A stretch of 50,385 nt of DNA, taken from the NCBI GenBank assembly GCA_015068135.1, contig SVLB01000016.1, positions 1 through 50,385 of the forward strand, read 5' to 3'. Numbering within the stretch: position 1 is the stretch's first letter; every line of letters starts with the position of its first letter. Below are positions 16,259 to 23,982 of the stretch, piece after piece. A program made the position numbers and the translations under genes. The notes below the pieces were generated by a model. That model searched no databases and had not been told where the DNA came from. It saw only the letters and a program-made list of their open reading frames with translations. Source of the stretch: Oscillospiraceae bacterium. GTDB taxonomy: Bacteria > Bacillota > Clostridia > Oscillospirales > Oscillospiraceae.

Positions 16259-16577
16259 CTTCTTCCACCTCCTCTCCCGATGCCAGCAGCAGCGATTCCA
16301 AAAGTCCCCGGTCATCGGCCTCCGGGGCTGAGCCGTCAAACAAGGATAGATACTTACCCAAAAGCTCCAGGGCCTTGAGCTTATCGTAAAGCTTCACCTT
16401 CAGGCCGCCGCTGACCCGTTCCACTGAAGCCACCGCCCCGGCAGCCTCCCGGGAAAGGGTCCCGGTGTCCCGGATCTGCAAGGTCCCGTCCTTTACTTCC
16501 AAATAGTCCGCGGCATTGGCAAAGGCGATACATGCCAGCTCCGAAAGCACATGATTTTTGTCAATGGTCGTATCCAT
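16182..16577 (-). CDS. terS: Phage terminase small subunit (131 aa)
   Basis: Recognises DNA for packaging and hands it to the large subunit. The start at 16577 (MDTTIDKNHVLSELA) has AAAGGAGGG upstream. The pattern is helical with IAFANAADYLEV, LSREAAGAVASVERVSGGLKVKLYDKLKALELLGKYLSLFDG, the usual C-terminal end of Terminase_2 family small subunits. The N-terminal helix-turn-helix is shorter than usual. The 3' end overlaps the large subunit gene by 77 bases. It is the first gene of the late operon, downstream of a consensus promoter. Confidence 0.85.
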   Translation of the reverse strand: MDTTIDKNHVLSELACIAFANAADYLEVKDGTLQIRDTGTLSREAAGAVASVERVSGGLKVKLYDKLKALELLGKYLSLFDGSAPEADDRGLLESLLLASGEEVEEDGIPEVQRTAAAGTVLVEPPGVSKL

Positions 16578-16596
16578 GCCTCCCTCCTTTGGGCAT

Positions 16597-16644
16597 AAAA
16601 AATGCGCCCCGGAAACCTTCGCTTCCGGCGCGCTCGCCTTTTTT
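16597..16644. terminator. Bidirectional terminator-like hairpin in terS leader
   Basis: An 11-base stem with one mismatch (GCGCCCCGGAA at 16604-16614 with TTCCGGCGCGC at 16623-16633) is followed by six T on either strand. On the minus strand it lies between the promoter and terS, so it could attenuate late transcription; it could also block plus-strand transcription into the redox operon. Confidence 0.7.
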
Positions 16645-16647
16645 GAT

Positions 16648-16682
16648 GGTATTAGTATACCACAGAAAATGCCGTTTGTCAA
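16648..16682 (-). promoter_or_regulatory. Consensus sigma-A promoter for the phage late operon, with dyad
   Basis: Read on the minus strand: TTGACA (16682-16677), 17-base spacer, TATACT (16659-16654). The -10 lies inside GGTATACTAATACC (16648-16661), an inverted repeat with arms GGTAT/ATACC, a plausible operator. It is the best sigma-A match near the phage genes. Confidence 0.8.
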
Positions 16683-16797
16683 TACCGACCTGGTCCCACC
16701 TGGTCCCGAAAAAGTCCCATTATCCCATAAAAGTCCCATTTTCAGTCACTTTTACAGCCCAAAAGTTCAGGATCTGTCATTTCGGAGCGCAAGCCAT

Positions 16798-17229
16798 TTA
16801 CATTCCCATCATGCCCTGGGAGGCCAAAAACAGGCACAGGGCGCTGAGTACAGGTGCCAGGGGGGATTTGGGGCCGGTGCTGATCCGGTCCAAAATGGCA
16901 TCATACAGCCAAACCGTCACAGTATACACCGCCATGCCCCGAAGCCCCATCCAAAGGGCCTGGATGCCCAGGGCATACCCGGCGCAAAGGGGCAAAAGTC
17001 CGAAGCAAACAAGGCCCGAGACCGCAACGCAAATATAGCACCGCTTGGCACCGGGCGCCAGATAAAAATCCAAAACCAGTACCGCCAGGCAGAGCAGCAC
17101 CATATTGGGGATATCTGCCTGGGGCAGGATCACCCGGGGCAGAAAGGTCCGCAGGACCAAAAACACAGCCAAAGTCACAAAGACCGCAACCGCCAGGGCG
17201 GTATTCAAAAACCAATTTCTTGTTTTCAT
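16798..17229 (-). CDS. Cys-rich four-helix membrane protein of unknown function (143 aa)
   Basis: The start at 17229 (MKTRNWFLNTALAV) overlaps rnfG's region with GGGAGGTT upstream. Four hydrophobic segments (about 10-30, 42-58, 66-90, 95-112) plus a weaker one at the end are visible. Six cysteines occur at about 47, 64, 67, 75, 82 and 132, including a CxxC pair. It occupies the slot where rnfE and rnfA would follow rnfG, but does not look like either: it is shorter and lacks their conserved pattern. It may be a scaffold or redox partner of the Rnf-like complex. This is inferred from context. Confidence 0.6.
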   Translation of the reverse strand: MKTRNWFLNTALAVAVFVTLAVFLVLRTFLPRVILPQADIPNMVLLCLAVLVLDFYLAPGAKRCYICVAVSGLVCFGLLPLCAGYALGIQALWMGLRGMAVYTVTVWLYDAILDRISTGPKSPLAPVLSALCLFLASQGMMGM

Positions 17230-17230
17230 C

Positions 17231-17755
17231 TTAACCTCCCCAGGAAGTGGCGCCGGAGTCGATATCCGCACCGGTCACATAGGCAACGGCGGAATTGACG
17301 CTCCGGGTGATGGCCTTGGAGGTCACCGTGGCGCCGGTGATGGCGTCCACCTGGGCATCCCCGTCGGTCTGCAGATACTGGGCCAAAAATGCATGATCCG
17401 TCAGGATCTTACTGCCCAAGCCCAAGGTCTCATGGGCATCGGAAACGGTCAGACCCGTCACCTTGCCCGCATTACTCACGCCCACAAACACGGTCACGGA
17501 ATCGGCATAGCCCTGGACCCGGGTCTGCACCACAAAGCCGGTCTGCCCCTTATGAACAGACAGGATATTGGGATCTTCCCAGGTTTCCGCCTCCAAAGTA
17601 AAAGACGTACTGCCGGGCAGGAGGGTCTGCATCAGCTGCAGATGATCCTTCCGGGCGTTTTCTTTCGCGGTGGCACCCAAAATGCCACGCAAACCCAAAA
17701 GGGCGCAGGCCGCCAAAATCACAGCCAATGCCGGGAGCCAAATATGCTTTTTCAT
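17231..17755 (-). CDS. rnfG: RnfG-like flavinylated electron carrier (174 aa)
   Basis: Membrane-anchored FMN protein facing outside. An N-terminal hydrophobic anchor (residues 5-25) is followed by the FMN-binding domain (GYADSVTVFVGVSNAGKVTGL, SDAHETLGLGSKI) and the flavinylation motif TGATVT (about 150), where ApbE attaches FMN to a threonine through phosphoester. It lies directly after rnfD (ATGA overlap at 17752-17755). Length fits RnfG. It transfers electrons between the transmembrane subunits and RnfD in Rnf complexes; here the partner subunits RnfA/E/B are not visible. Confidence 0.9.
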   Translation of the reverse strand: MKKHIWLPALAVILAACALLGLRGILGATAKENARKDHLQLMQTLLPGSTSFTLEAETWEDPNILSVHKGQTGFVVQTRVQGYADSVTVFVGVSNAGKVTGLTVSDAHETLGLGSKILTDHAFLAQYLQTDGDAQVDAITGATVTSKAITRSVNSAVAYVTGADIDSGATSWGG

Positions 17756-18699
17756 GCCCGGACACCTCCCTTTTTCGTGCCGAACCGGCGCAGAGGGGTA
17801 TGGCGGTCAATGAACCACACCAAGCCGTTCATCAGCAAAATGGCATAGGTGACCCCCTCGGGGAACAGTCCGAAATACCGGAATACCACCGTCAGCGCAC
17901 CGCAGCCAACGCCGTAAATCAGCTGTCCTTTGGGGGTTGCGGGAGAGGTGGCATAGTCCGTAGCCATGAAGATAGCGCCCAGCATCACACCGCCGCTCAA
18001 AAGGCTATAGAGCATCCACTGGATGGGGTTTCCGGTTTTGGAGAACACCAAAGTCAAAACCGCCACAGTCCCCAAATAGCTCAGAGGGATCCGGGGGCTG
18101 ATGACCCGTCTGATCACCAGATAGACACCGCCCAAAATCAGGGCCAGGGCAGAGATCTCCCCAATAGAGCCGGGGCAGTTGCCCAAAAGCATATCCCAAA
18201 GGCTCTCCTCCGGAAGGGTGGGCATGACCATATGGTGCAGGGGCGTTGCCGAGGACACCGCATCCACACCGGACTGCACATACCGGGTCATCCCCACGGG
18301 ATAGATCAGAAGCATCAGGGCTCTTGCAGCCAGTGCCGGATTAAACACATTCTGTCCCAGGCCGCCGCAGAGGCATTTGACCACCAAAATCGCAAACACA
18401 CTGCCAAGGACCGCCAACCAATAGGGTACGGAAACCGGCAGAGTCATGGCAAGGAGCAGTCCCGTCACCAGGCAGGAGCAGTCCTTGGTGGTGTTTCTGC
18501 TCCGGGTCACAAGCCCATAGGCCCATTCCGTGACCACAGCGGTGGACATACATAAAAGGGTGATCACCGCCGCCCGCCAGCCCTGCATAACAATGCCCAC
18601 CAGCAGCGCCGGCATGAGTGCCAGCACCACATCCAGCATGATCCGGCTGGTGCGGAAATTGCCCCGGATATGGGGGGAAGACGCCACAGTCAGTTTCAT
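17752..18699 (-). CDS. rnfD: RnfD-like membrane subunit (315 aa)
   Basis: Multi-span membrane protein that carries covalent FMN. The start at 18699 (MKLTVASSPHIRG) follows AAGGAGG and overlaps rnfC by ATGA. Diagnostic RnfD features: SSPHIRGNFRTSRIM near the N-terminus, GGLGQNVFNPALAARA, the flavinylation motif DAVSSATPL, and the C-terminal GAIFMATDYATSPATPKGQ. Length is typical (about 310-350). Riboflavin/FMN binding here is part of proton- or sodium-coupled electron transfer in known complexes. Confidence 0.93.
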   Translation of the reverse strand: MKLTVASSPHIRGNFRTSRIMLDVVLALMPALLVGIVMQGWRAAVITLLCMSTAVVTEWAYGLVTRSRNTTKDCSCLVTGLLLAMTLPVSVPYWLAVLGSVFAILVVKCLCGGLGQNVFNPALAARALMLLIYPVGMTRYVQSGVDAVSSATPLHHMVMPTLPEESLWDMLLGNCPGSIGEISALALILGGVYLVIRRVISPRIPLSYLGTVAVLTLVFSKTGNPIQWMLYSLLSGGVMLGAIFMATDYATSPATPKGQLIYGVGCGALTVVFRYFGLFPEGVTYAILLMNGLVWFIDRHTPLRRFGTKKGGVRA

Positions 18700-19994
18700 T
18701 TGGGTTGCGCCTCCTTCCAAAGCTGCTTACCCTTGCGGAAGACCTCCACCAAAGGAAGCTTTCCCGGGCAGGTAAAGGCACAGCAGCCGCATTCCATACA
18801 GTCCATAATGTGCAGCCGATCCAGTTCACTCACCTTCCCGGCATTGGTAAAGCGGTACATATACAGTGGCTGCAGATGCATGGGGCAGACCCCACAGCAT
18901 TTGCCGCAGCGCAGGCATACGGGATTCTCCGCCGCCCCGTTTTCGTCCTTCAGAAGGCACAAAACGCAGTTGGTGGCCTTGATCACCGGCACGGACAGAT
19001 CCTTTTGGGCGACACCCATCATGGGGCCGCCGCTGATCACCCGTTCCGTGCGGTCGTGGAGGCCGCCTGCCACCTGGATCAGGTCGTGGAAGGAGGTTCC
19101 CAGGGGTACAATGAAGTTTTGGGGCTTTGCAATGGCCTCACCGGAAACGGTGACCAGTCTTCTGGTCAGGGGCAAGCCCAGGCGCACCGCCCGGTAAATG
19201 GCAGCAAAGGTGGACACATTGAACACCGCACAGCCCGTAGACACGGGCAGCTGTCCCGGTGCCACCTGGCGACCGGTGACGGACTGGATCAGCTGCTTTT
19301 CCGCACCCTGGGGATACCGGGTGGGAAGCACCGCCAAACGGATGCCGGGATATTCGGGAAGCAGTTTTTCCAGGCCACGGATGGCCTCCTGCTTATTGTC
19401 CTCCACCGCCAGCACCCCCTCCCGGGGCTTCAGGATCTTCATCAAAACGGACATGCCCTCCAGCACCTGCCGGGGATCGCTCCGCAGAAGACTGTCGTCA
19501 GCGGTGATATAGGGCTCACATTCGCAGGCATTGGCAATGAGGGTATCCACCTTGCCCAGAGCGGACAAGGCCTTTACATTACCGGGGAAGGCGGCGCCGC
19601 CCATACCCACGATACCGGCCTCCCGGATGGCGGCAAGGACCGCGTCCTCGTCGGAGGCATCGGGAGGTGTGATCTTTACCGGGGTGTACTGATGGTCATT
19701 TTCAATGACCACGGACAGAATGTCCGTACCCCGGATATGGGGTCGGGGCTCAACGGCAATGACCTTGCCGGAGGCGCTGGCATGGACGGGAACGCACAGT
19801 CCCTCTCCGTCACCGATCTTCTGTCCCCAAAGCACCCGGTCCCCCACCTGTACCAGCGGGGTGCAGGGCGCACCGATATGCTGAACCATGGGGATCACCA
19901 GAATATCCGGATCCAGCCGGATAAATTCCGTGACCGCCGTGGACATTTCCTTTTGATACTTGGGGTGGATCCCCCCAAAGAATAAATGCTTCAT
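18696..19994 (-). CDS. rnfC: RnfC-like NADH/FMN, 4Fe-4S subunit (432 aa)
   Basis: Cytoplasmic subunit that exchanges electrons with NAD(H). The start at 19994 (MKHLFFGGIHPKY) is preceded by GAGG and is the usual N-terminus. The GGIHP motif, the Nqo1-like nucleotide/FMN site GIVGMGGAAFPGNVK (about 127-141), EPYITADD, and two ferredoxin-type clusters (CLRCGKCCGVCP and CMECGCCAFTCPGKLPL) are intact. Length is typical. It is 10 bases downstream of apbE. All catalytic features are present, so the complex should still be able to use NADH. Confidence 0.94.
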   Translation of the reverse strand: MKHLFFGGIHPKYQKEMSTAVTEFIRLDPDILVIPMVQHIGAPCTPLVQVGDRVLWGQKIGDGEGLCVPVHASASGKVIAVEPRPHIRGTDILSVVIENDHQYTPVKITPPDASDEDAVLAAIREAGIVGMGGAAFPGNVKALSALGKVDTLIANACECEPYITADDSLLRSDPRQVLEGMSVLMKILKPREGVLAVEDNKQEAIRGLEKLLPEYPGIRLAVLPTRYPQGAEKQLIQSVTGRQVAPGQLPVSTGCAVFNVSTFAAIYRAVRLGLPLTRRLVTVSGEAIAKPQNFIVPLGTSFHDLIQVAGGLHDRTERVISGGPMMGVAQKDLSVPVIKATNCVLCLLKDENGAAENPVCLRCGKCCGVCPMHLQPLYMYRFTNAGKVSELDRLHIMDCMECGCCAFTCPGKLPLVEVFRKGKQLWKEAQPK

Positions 19995-20004
19995 GGGAAA
20001 AACC

Positions 20005-21027
20005 TCATGTTCTGATAAAATCGTAAAAGCCGGGGCTGTAAAACCGGTTTCCCTGGGCATCCACCCAAAGGGCCTGGGCCCCGAATCGGTCCAAAAGCAG
20101 CTGTCCCGCCTCCTTCGGCAGTAAAAACAGGGCTGTGGACAGCATATCCGCCACCCCGGAATCGGTGCAGACAATGCTCACGCTCCGCCAAAGGTTCCCG
20201 GGCTGCAGGGTCTGAGGGTCAATAATGTGGTGATAGGGGTTTCCCTCCACCGCGAACACGCGCTGATAATCTCCGCTGGTGACCACTGCCCCTTTGGAAA
20301 GATACACCGTATGCAGATAGGCATCGCCCCCATCGGGGTCCTGAATGCCCACCACCCAGGGGGTATCCTTGGCTTTCGGCCCGGTGGCGACCACATTGCC
20401 GCCCACACTGATGAGCAGACCTTCCGGCAGGCTCCGGGCAACCCGCTCCACCGCCCAGCCCTTGCCGATGGCACCCACATCCAAAGAAAGCCGGGGATCG
20501 GCAATATAGACCGTTCCGGCTTCTTTGTCCAAAATCACCTGGGAGGGATCGCAGTGCTCTGCCGCCTCCCGGAGTGCCTCCGGGTCGGGAAGCTTTCCAT
20601 TGGCAGGATCGTTCAGTGCCTGGGTCCTGGCATCATGCCACAGCGACAGTACCGCACCCATGGCAACATTCACACGGCCCTGGGTCACGGTGTAGTATTC
20701 CATACAGTCCTCCAGCAGGGCCATCAGCTCCCCATCCACCGCCACCGGGGCGATCCCTGCCTGATCGTTGACGGTTTTCAGGTTGTTCAAGCCTTCATAG
20801 CTGTTATAAATATCAAAGAGCCGGTGATATACGGTCAGCCGGTCCCGTACCTGGTTGGCACGTTCTGTAAAGGCATCCGGATCCGGTGCCTTTCCCACCA
20901 CCGTAGTCACCGTGTCAAACAGCTCCAAAAAGGTCGCCGTATACTGTTTGGATTCTGTTTGGGGCCGCGCCGGTGCGCAGCCCCAAAGAAAGATCAGCAG
21001 TATACCGATGACAGTGAGCCGTTTCAC
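20005..21027 (-). CDS. apbE: FAD:protein FMN transferase ApbE, lipoprotein (340 aa)
   Basis: Attaches FMN from FAD to Thr/Ser of target proteins outside the membrane. It has a signal peptide with lipobox (LWGC, Cys17), then the family motifs DVGAIGKGWAVE (Mg/FAD site), VGGNVVATG, VVTSGDYQRVF, YHHIIDP and GVADMLSTALFLL. Length is usual. It starts inside the stop of the preceding lipoprotein (ATGA at 21024-21027) and is followed by rnfC. Its targets are expected to be RnfG and RnfD of the same operon. Confidence 0.95.
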   Translation of the reverse strand: MKRLTVIGILLIFLWGCAPARPQTESKQYTATFLELFDTVTTVVGKAPDPDAFTERANQVRDRLTVYHRLFDIYNSYEGLNNLKTVNDQAGIAPVAVDGELMALLEDCMEYYTVTQGRVNVAMGAVLSLWHDARTQALNDPANGKLPDPEALREAAEHCDPSQVILDKEAGTVYIADPRLSLDVGAIGKGWAVERVARSLPEGLLISVGGNVVATGPKAKDTPWVVGIQDPDGGDAYLHTVYLSKGAVVTSGDYQRVFAVEGNPYHHIIDPQTLQPGNLWRSVSIVCTDSGVADMLSTALFLLPKEAGQLLLDRFGAQALWVDAQGNRFYSPGFYDFIRT

Positions 21028-22088
21028 GACAGGGCCTTGGCGATCAGCGCCTGGAAGCCGCCAATGGCGATGGTCACTGTAGCCGCCAGGTCCGCCTCCG
21101 CGGGCTTACCCTCGGTCACGGCAATGCCCGCAACCTCCTGGGCAGTCTTGCCGGTCACATAGTTGGCAAAATTGGCGGCCTGCTGGTTCCACTCATACTT
21201 CGCGCCGCCCCATGCGACCATGCCGTACTGCTCGCCCAGCTCGTTTTTGGTGGACATGGGGGCAGTCAGATCAGAGGTGATGCCGCCCTGGACATTGAAG
21301 TTCACCTTTGCCTGGAGGCTGTCGATGACACAGCCGGTGATCACATCATCCCGGACAGTAAGGGCAGTGGCATCCACATCCAGCTGGGCAGTGCCGTCCT
21401 TTTCAGCGGTGGCAGAACTGGAGCTGTCCGCCTTGGCGGTGATGGCCAGCTTCAGGCTGTCCCCAGCCTGGGAGCCCACAGCGGTGGCATTGGCAACGGC
21501 CTTTTCGATGGCGGATACATAGCCGCCCAGGTAAATGGTTGCGGTGCTGGCAAGATCCGTCCCCTCAGGGGCATAGCCGGTCTCGTCAATCGCGCCGTTT
21601 TTCAGCTCCTCCACCGTCTTGCCCACAGCATACTGGGATAGCGCCCCGGCCTGCTGGTACCATTCGTGCTTGGCACCGCCGTAGGCGACCATGCCGTAGG
21701 AGTCGCCCAGTTCGTTTTTGGTGGCAATGGGGGCGGTCAGATCGGTGGTGATATTGCCTTCGGTGTCAAATGCCACCTTGCTGCCCAAAGAGTCCACCTG
21801 GCAGGCGGTGATCACGCCGTCACCGTCCACAGTAACCGCGACCACCGTCACATCGAAGCTGACCTCTCCGTCCTTGCTGTCGGCGGCACTGCCCACAATG
21901 GCAAGGCCCAGCTTCTGCTCCCCTTCGGTGACGACCTGAGGCTCGGTTTCCGTGGGTACGGGTGCGCCGCCCTGCACCGGGCAGGTCTCACAGCCGCAAT
22001 TTTCCTGATAGATCACAGTGGTACCGGTACAACCGGCAAGCAGCCCCAAAACCAGGGAAACTATCACTGTAATTGCAATTTTCTTCAT
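21024..22088 (-). CDS. Lipoprotein with duplicated FMN-binding-like domain (354 aa)
   Basis: The signal peptide ends in a lipobox (LAGC, Cys20), followed by a Cys-rich linker (NCGCETCPVQGG). Two tandem domains of about 140 residues follow (about 60-200 and 208-352). They share DGVITACQVDSLGSKV / DDVITGCVIDSLQAKV, DLTAPIATKNELGDSYGMV / DLTAPMSTKNELGEQYGMV, and YAVGKT / YVTGKT. The first part resembles FMN-binding domains, but the SGATxT flavinylation motif is not seen; STATI / AATVTI stands at its place. Position at the head of the apbE-rnfCDG operon suggests an extracellular redox or electron-acceptor role. This is inferred. Confidence 0.75.
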   Translation of the reverse strand: MKKIAITVIVSLVLGLLAGCTGTTVIYQENCGCETCPVQGGAPVPTETEPQVVTEGEQKLGLAIVGSAADSKDGEVSFDVTVVAVTVDGDGVITACQVDSLGSKVAFDTEGNITTDLTAPIATKNELGDSYGMVAYGGAKHEWYQQAGALSQYAVGKTVEELKNGAIDETGYAPEGTDLASTATIYLGGYVSAIEKAVANATAVGSQAGDSLKLAITAKADSSSSATAEKDGTAQLDVDATALTVRDDVITGCVIDSLQAKVNFNVQGGITSDLTAPMSTKNELGEQYGMVAWGGAKYEWNQQAANFANYVTGKTAQEVAGIAVTEGKPAEADLAATVTIAIGGFQALIAKALS

Positions 22089-22163
22089 ATAAATACTCCG
22101 TTTTTATCCTATTGTAGTGTCGTGACCCAAAATATCATTTCGGTGCGTTGTAGGGAACGCTGA

Positions 22164-23570
22164 TCAATGGCTCGCGGGCTTTTTCTTCCGGTCCAAAAGC
22201 CATCCGATGGCCATGACCACCGCAAACACGATCAGATACCACACACAGCTAAAGCCGTGGCTGAAGGCGCAGGCGATCACCATGAACACCGAGCCGCAGA
22301 AGGCCAGGCTGGGCAGGACGAATCTGCGCATGGCAGAAACGCCTTTTTCCTTGCGCATCCACTGGATGAGCATGGGCAGATACATGAGATAAATGGTGAT
22401 AATGGGAAGCTCCGTGGAGTCAAACACGAAGGCACCCTTCCAGGTTCCTGCCAAATTGGACAGGTAGAAGTAGACGAACCAAATGGCCGTGACCATCAGG
22501 GCAAACGCGCCGGAGTTGGGAGGCATATTGGTCTTCTTGTCCACCTGATCGAAGGTCTCGGGAGCAATGCCCTCTCCCCGGGCTGCCAGGGAGTACATAC
22601 ACCGGGTACAGCCCAGCATCAGACCGTTGGTGGTACCCAGGCAGGAGATGGCAACAAACAGCTTCAGCACATTGCCCATCACATTGCCGAACACATTGGA
22701 AAATGCCACCGTGGTGCCGCCTTCGTACAGCTCCTGATTGGTAGAGCCGCCGCAGACACCAATGTAGTAGAGCAGATACGCACAAATGATCACAATACCG
22801 CCAATCGTCAGCGCCTTGGGCAGATTCCGCTTGGAGTCCTTGATCTCGGCATTGATGGAGGTAGCGATGATCCAGCCCTCATAGGCAAAGGCGGTGGCGC
22901 AGACCGCGGTAAACAGCGGGAACGCGGCGACCTCCGTCCCCTCATTAAGAATGGCAGGGGTGGTAAAATTGTTGGCAAGATTGCCGGAGGTCAGTCCGTA
23001 GATCACACCGCCCACAGCCATGGCAGCCAGGGGGATCAGCTTGATCACCGTGGTGCTGGTCTGCAGCTTACCGGCAAGCTTGGGGGACAGAATGTTCACA
23101 AAGAAGGTCAGAACCAGATAGAACAGTGCCAAAGCAATGCACTCCGGTCCTACGATACAGCCGCCCTGGCTGGCAGGGATCAGCAGCGGGAAATCGGGAT
23201 TCACGGAAACGATGAACTCCAGGGTATACCGGGCAGTGAGCCAGGCCAATGCGGAGGTCATACCGGGGAAATAGATGGTGGCAGAGAACCAGCCCATCAT
23301 ATAGCCGTATTTCCGTCCTACGGTAGCTTCCGCATAGTCCACAAGGCCGTTGACACGCTCATATTTCTGACCCATAAAGGAGAAGGTCAGCAGGCATACC
23401 AGCATAATGGCACCGCCAATGAGCCATGCCAGAATGCCCAGGGGCATATCGCCGCCGGTTTTTTCCAAAATGGTCTGTGCCTTGAAGAAAATACCGGAGC
23501 CTACTACAATGCCCACCACCATACAAATGGCAGTAAATAAGCCGTATTTCCGTTGTAGTTTGTTTTCCAT
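22164..23570 (-). CDS. APC-family amino acid permease (468 aa)
   Basis: Twelve or so hydrophobic segments. The start at 23570 (MENKLQRKYGLFTAICMV) follows GAGAGG, and the N-terminus carries the family signature GIVVGSGIFF. Later motifs are FAYEGWIIATSINAEIKDSKRNLPKAL, the conserved cytoplasmic loop of APC transporters. Length is typical. Substrate cannot be told from sequence; the closest pattern is the L-type/SteT-like group. It is preceded by a TTGACT-17-TAGAAT promoter. It is 75 bases ahead of the lipoprotein gene without an obvious terminator, so read-through into the redox operon is possible. Confidence 0.9.
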   Translation of the reverse strand: MENKLQRKYGLFTAICMVVGIVVGSGIFFKAQTILEKTGGDMPLGILAWLIGGAIMLVCLLTFSFMGQKYERVNGLVDYAEATVGRKYGYMMGWFSATIYFPGMTSALAWLTARYTLEFIVSVNPDFPLLIPASQGGCIVGPECIALALFYLVLTFFVNILSPKLAGKLQTSTTVIKLIPLAAMAVGGVIYGLTSGNLANNFTTPAILNEGTEVAAFPLFTAVCATAFAYEGWIIATSINAEIKDSKRNLPKALTIGGIVIICAYLLYYIGVCGGSTNQELYEGGTTVAFSNVFGNVMGNVLKLFVAISCLGTTNGLMLGCTRCMYSLAARGEGIAPETFDQVDKKTNMPPNSGAFALMVTAIWFVYFYLSNLAGTWKGAFVFDSTELPIITIYLMYLPMLIQWMRKEKGVSAMRRFVLPSLAFCGSVFMVIACAFSHGFSCVWYLIVFAVVMAIGWLLDRKKKPASH

Positions 23571-23606
23571 AGGACATACCTCTCTTTCGGGATTTAACAT
23601 GCCATT

Positions 23607-23635
23607 ATTCTATACGAAGCCGGGTATAAAGTCAA
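23607..23635 (-). promoter_or_regulatory. Promoter of permease gene
   Basis: Minus strand: TTGACT (23635-23630), 17-base spacer, TAGAAT (23612-23607). Confidence 0.75.
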
Positions 23636-23730
23636 TCAATATCGTATTTCAGGAAGAAAAACCCAACTTTCTGTGTACAACTGTCCTCCCGTCAAAGACT
23701 CCCTTTCCATAGACCATAGTCATTTCGACG

Positions 23731-23940
23731 CGTCATTGCTATGAAAGTACCGCCCCTTGTAGGGGCCGAAGACCACTTCGGCCCACGGGCCGGTGTAGGC
23801 ACCGGCCCCTACAGGGCCGCTTCGCGGTCGGAACGCCGAGGGCGTTCCCTACGAAGAAGCTGCGGATATCTTTCATATCTCATTATCCCAATATCTCAAT
23901 ATCTTATATCTTATATCTCATATCTGCCATCTGATATCTA
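23731..23940. repeat. Composite interspersed repeats
   Basis: The junction CGTCATTGCTATGAAAGTACC (partially), an element with GGCCGAAGACC...CGGCCCCTACA, and a 7-9 bp ATATCTC/ATATCTT array (about 23865-23941). Similar elements lie at 210-516, 38400-38516 and 45687-45752. No gene is seen in 23636-23940. Confidence 0.75.
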
Positions 23941-23971
23941 AAAAAGGCGGCTGCCGAAGCAGCCGCCTTTG
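23941..23971 (-). terminator. Terminator of the 1660-aa surface protein gene
   Basis: Twelve-base stem AAAGGCGGCTGC with loop CGAA/TTCG, followed by T6 on the minus strand, just after the stop at 23983. Confidence 0.9.
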
Positions 23972-23982
23972 CCATTGGTCAA

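Noticed and set aside
1..16797. Integrase, att sites or tRNA at the phage borders
   Set aside because: No tyrosine or serine recombinase pattern, tRNA or matching border repeat was recognised in the visible part; sequence left of position 1 is unknown.
22089..22163. Promoter for the redox operon directly before the lipoprotein
   Set aside because: TACAAT is present, but no acceptable -35 was found at 16-18 bases; read-through from the permease is equally possible.
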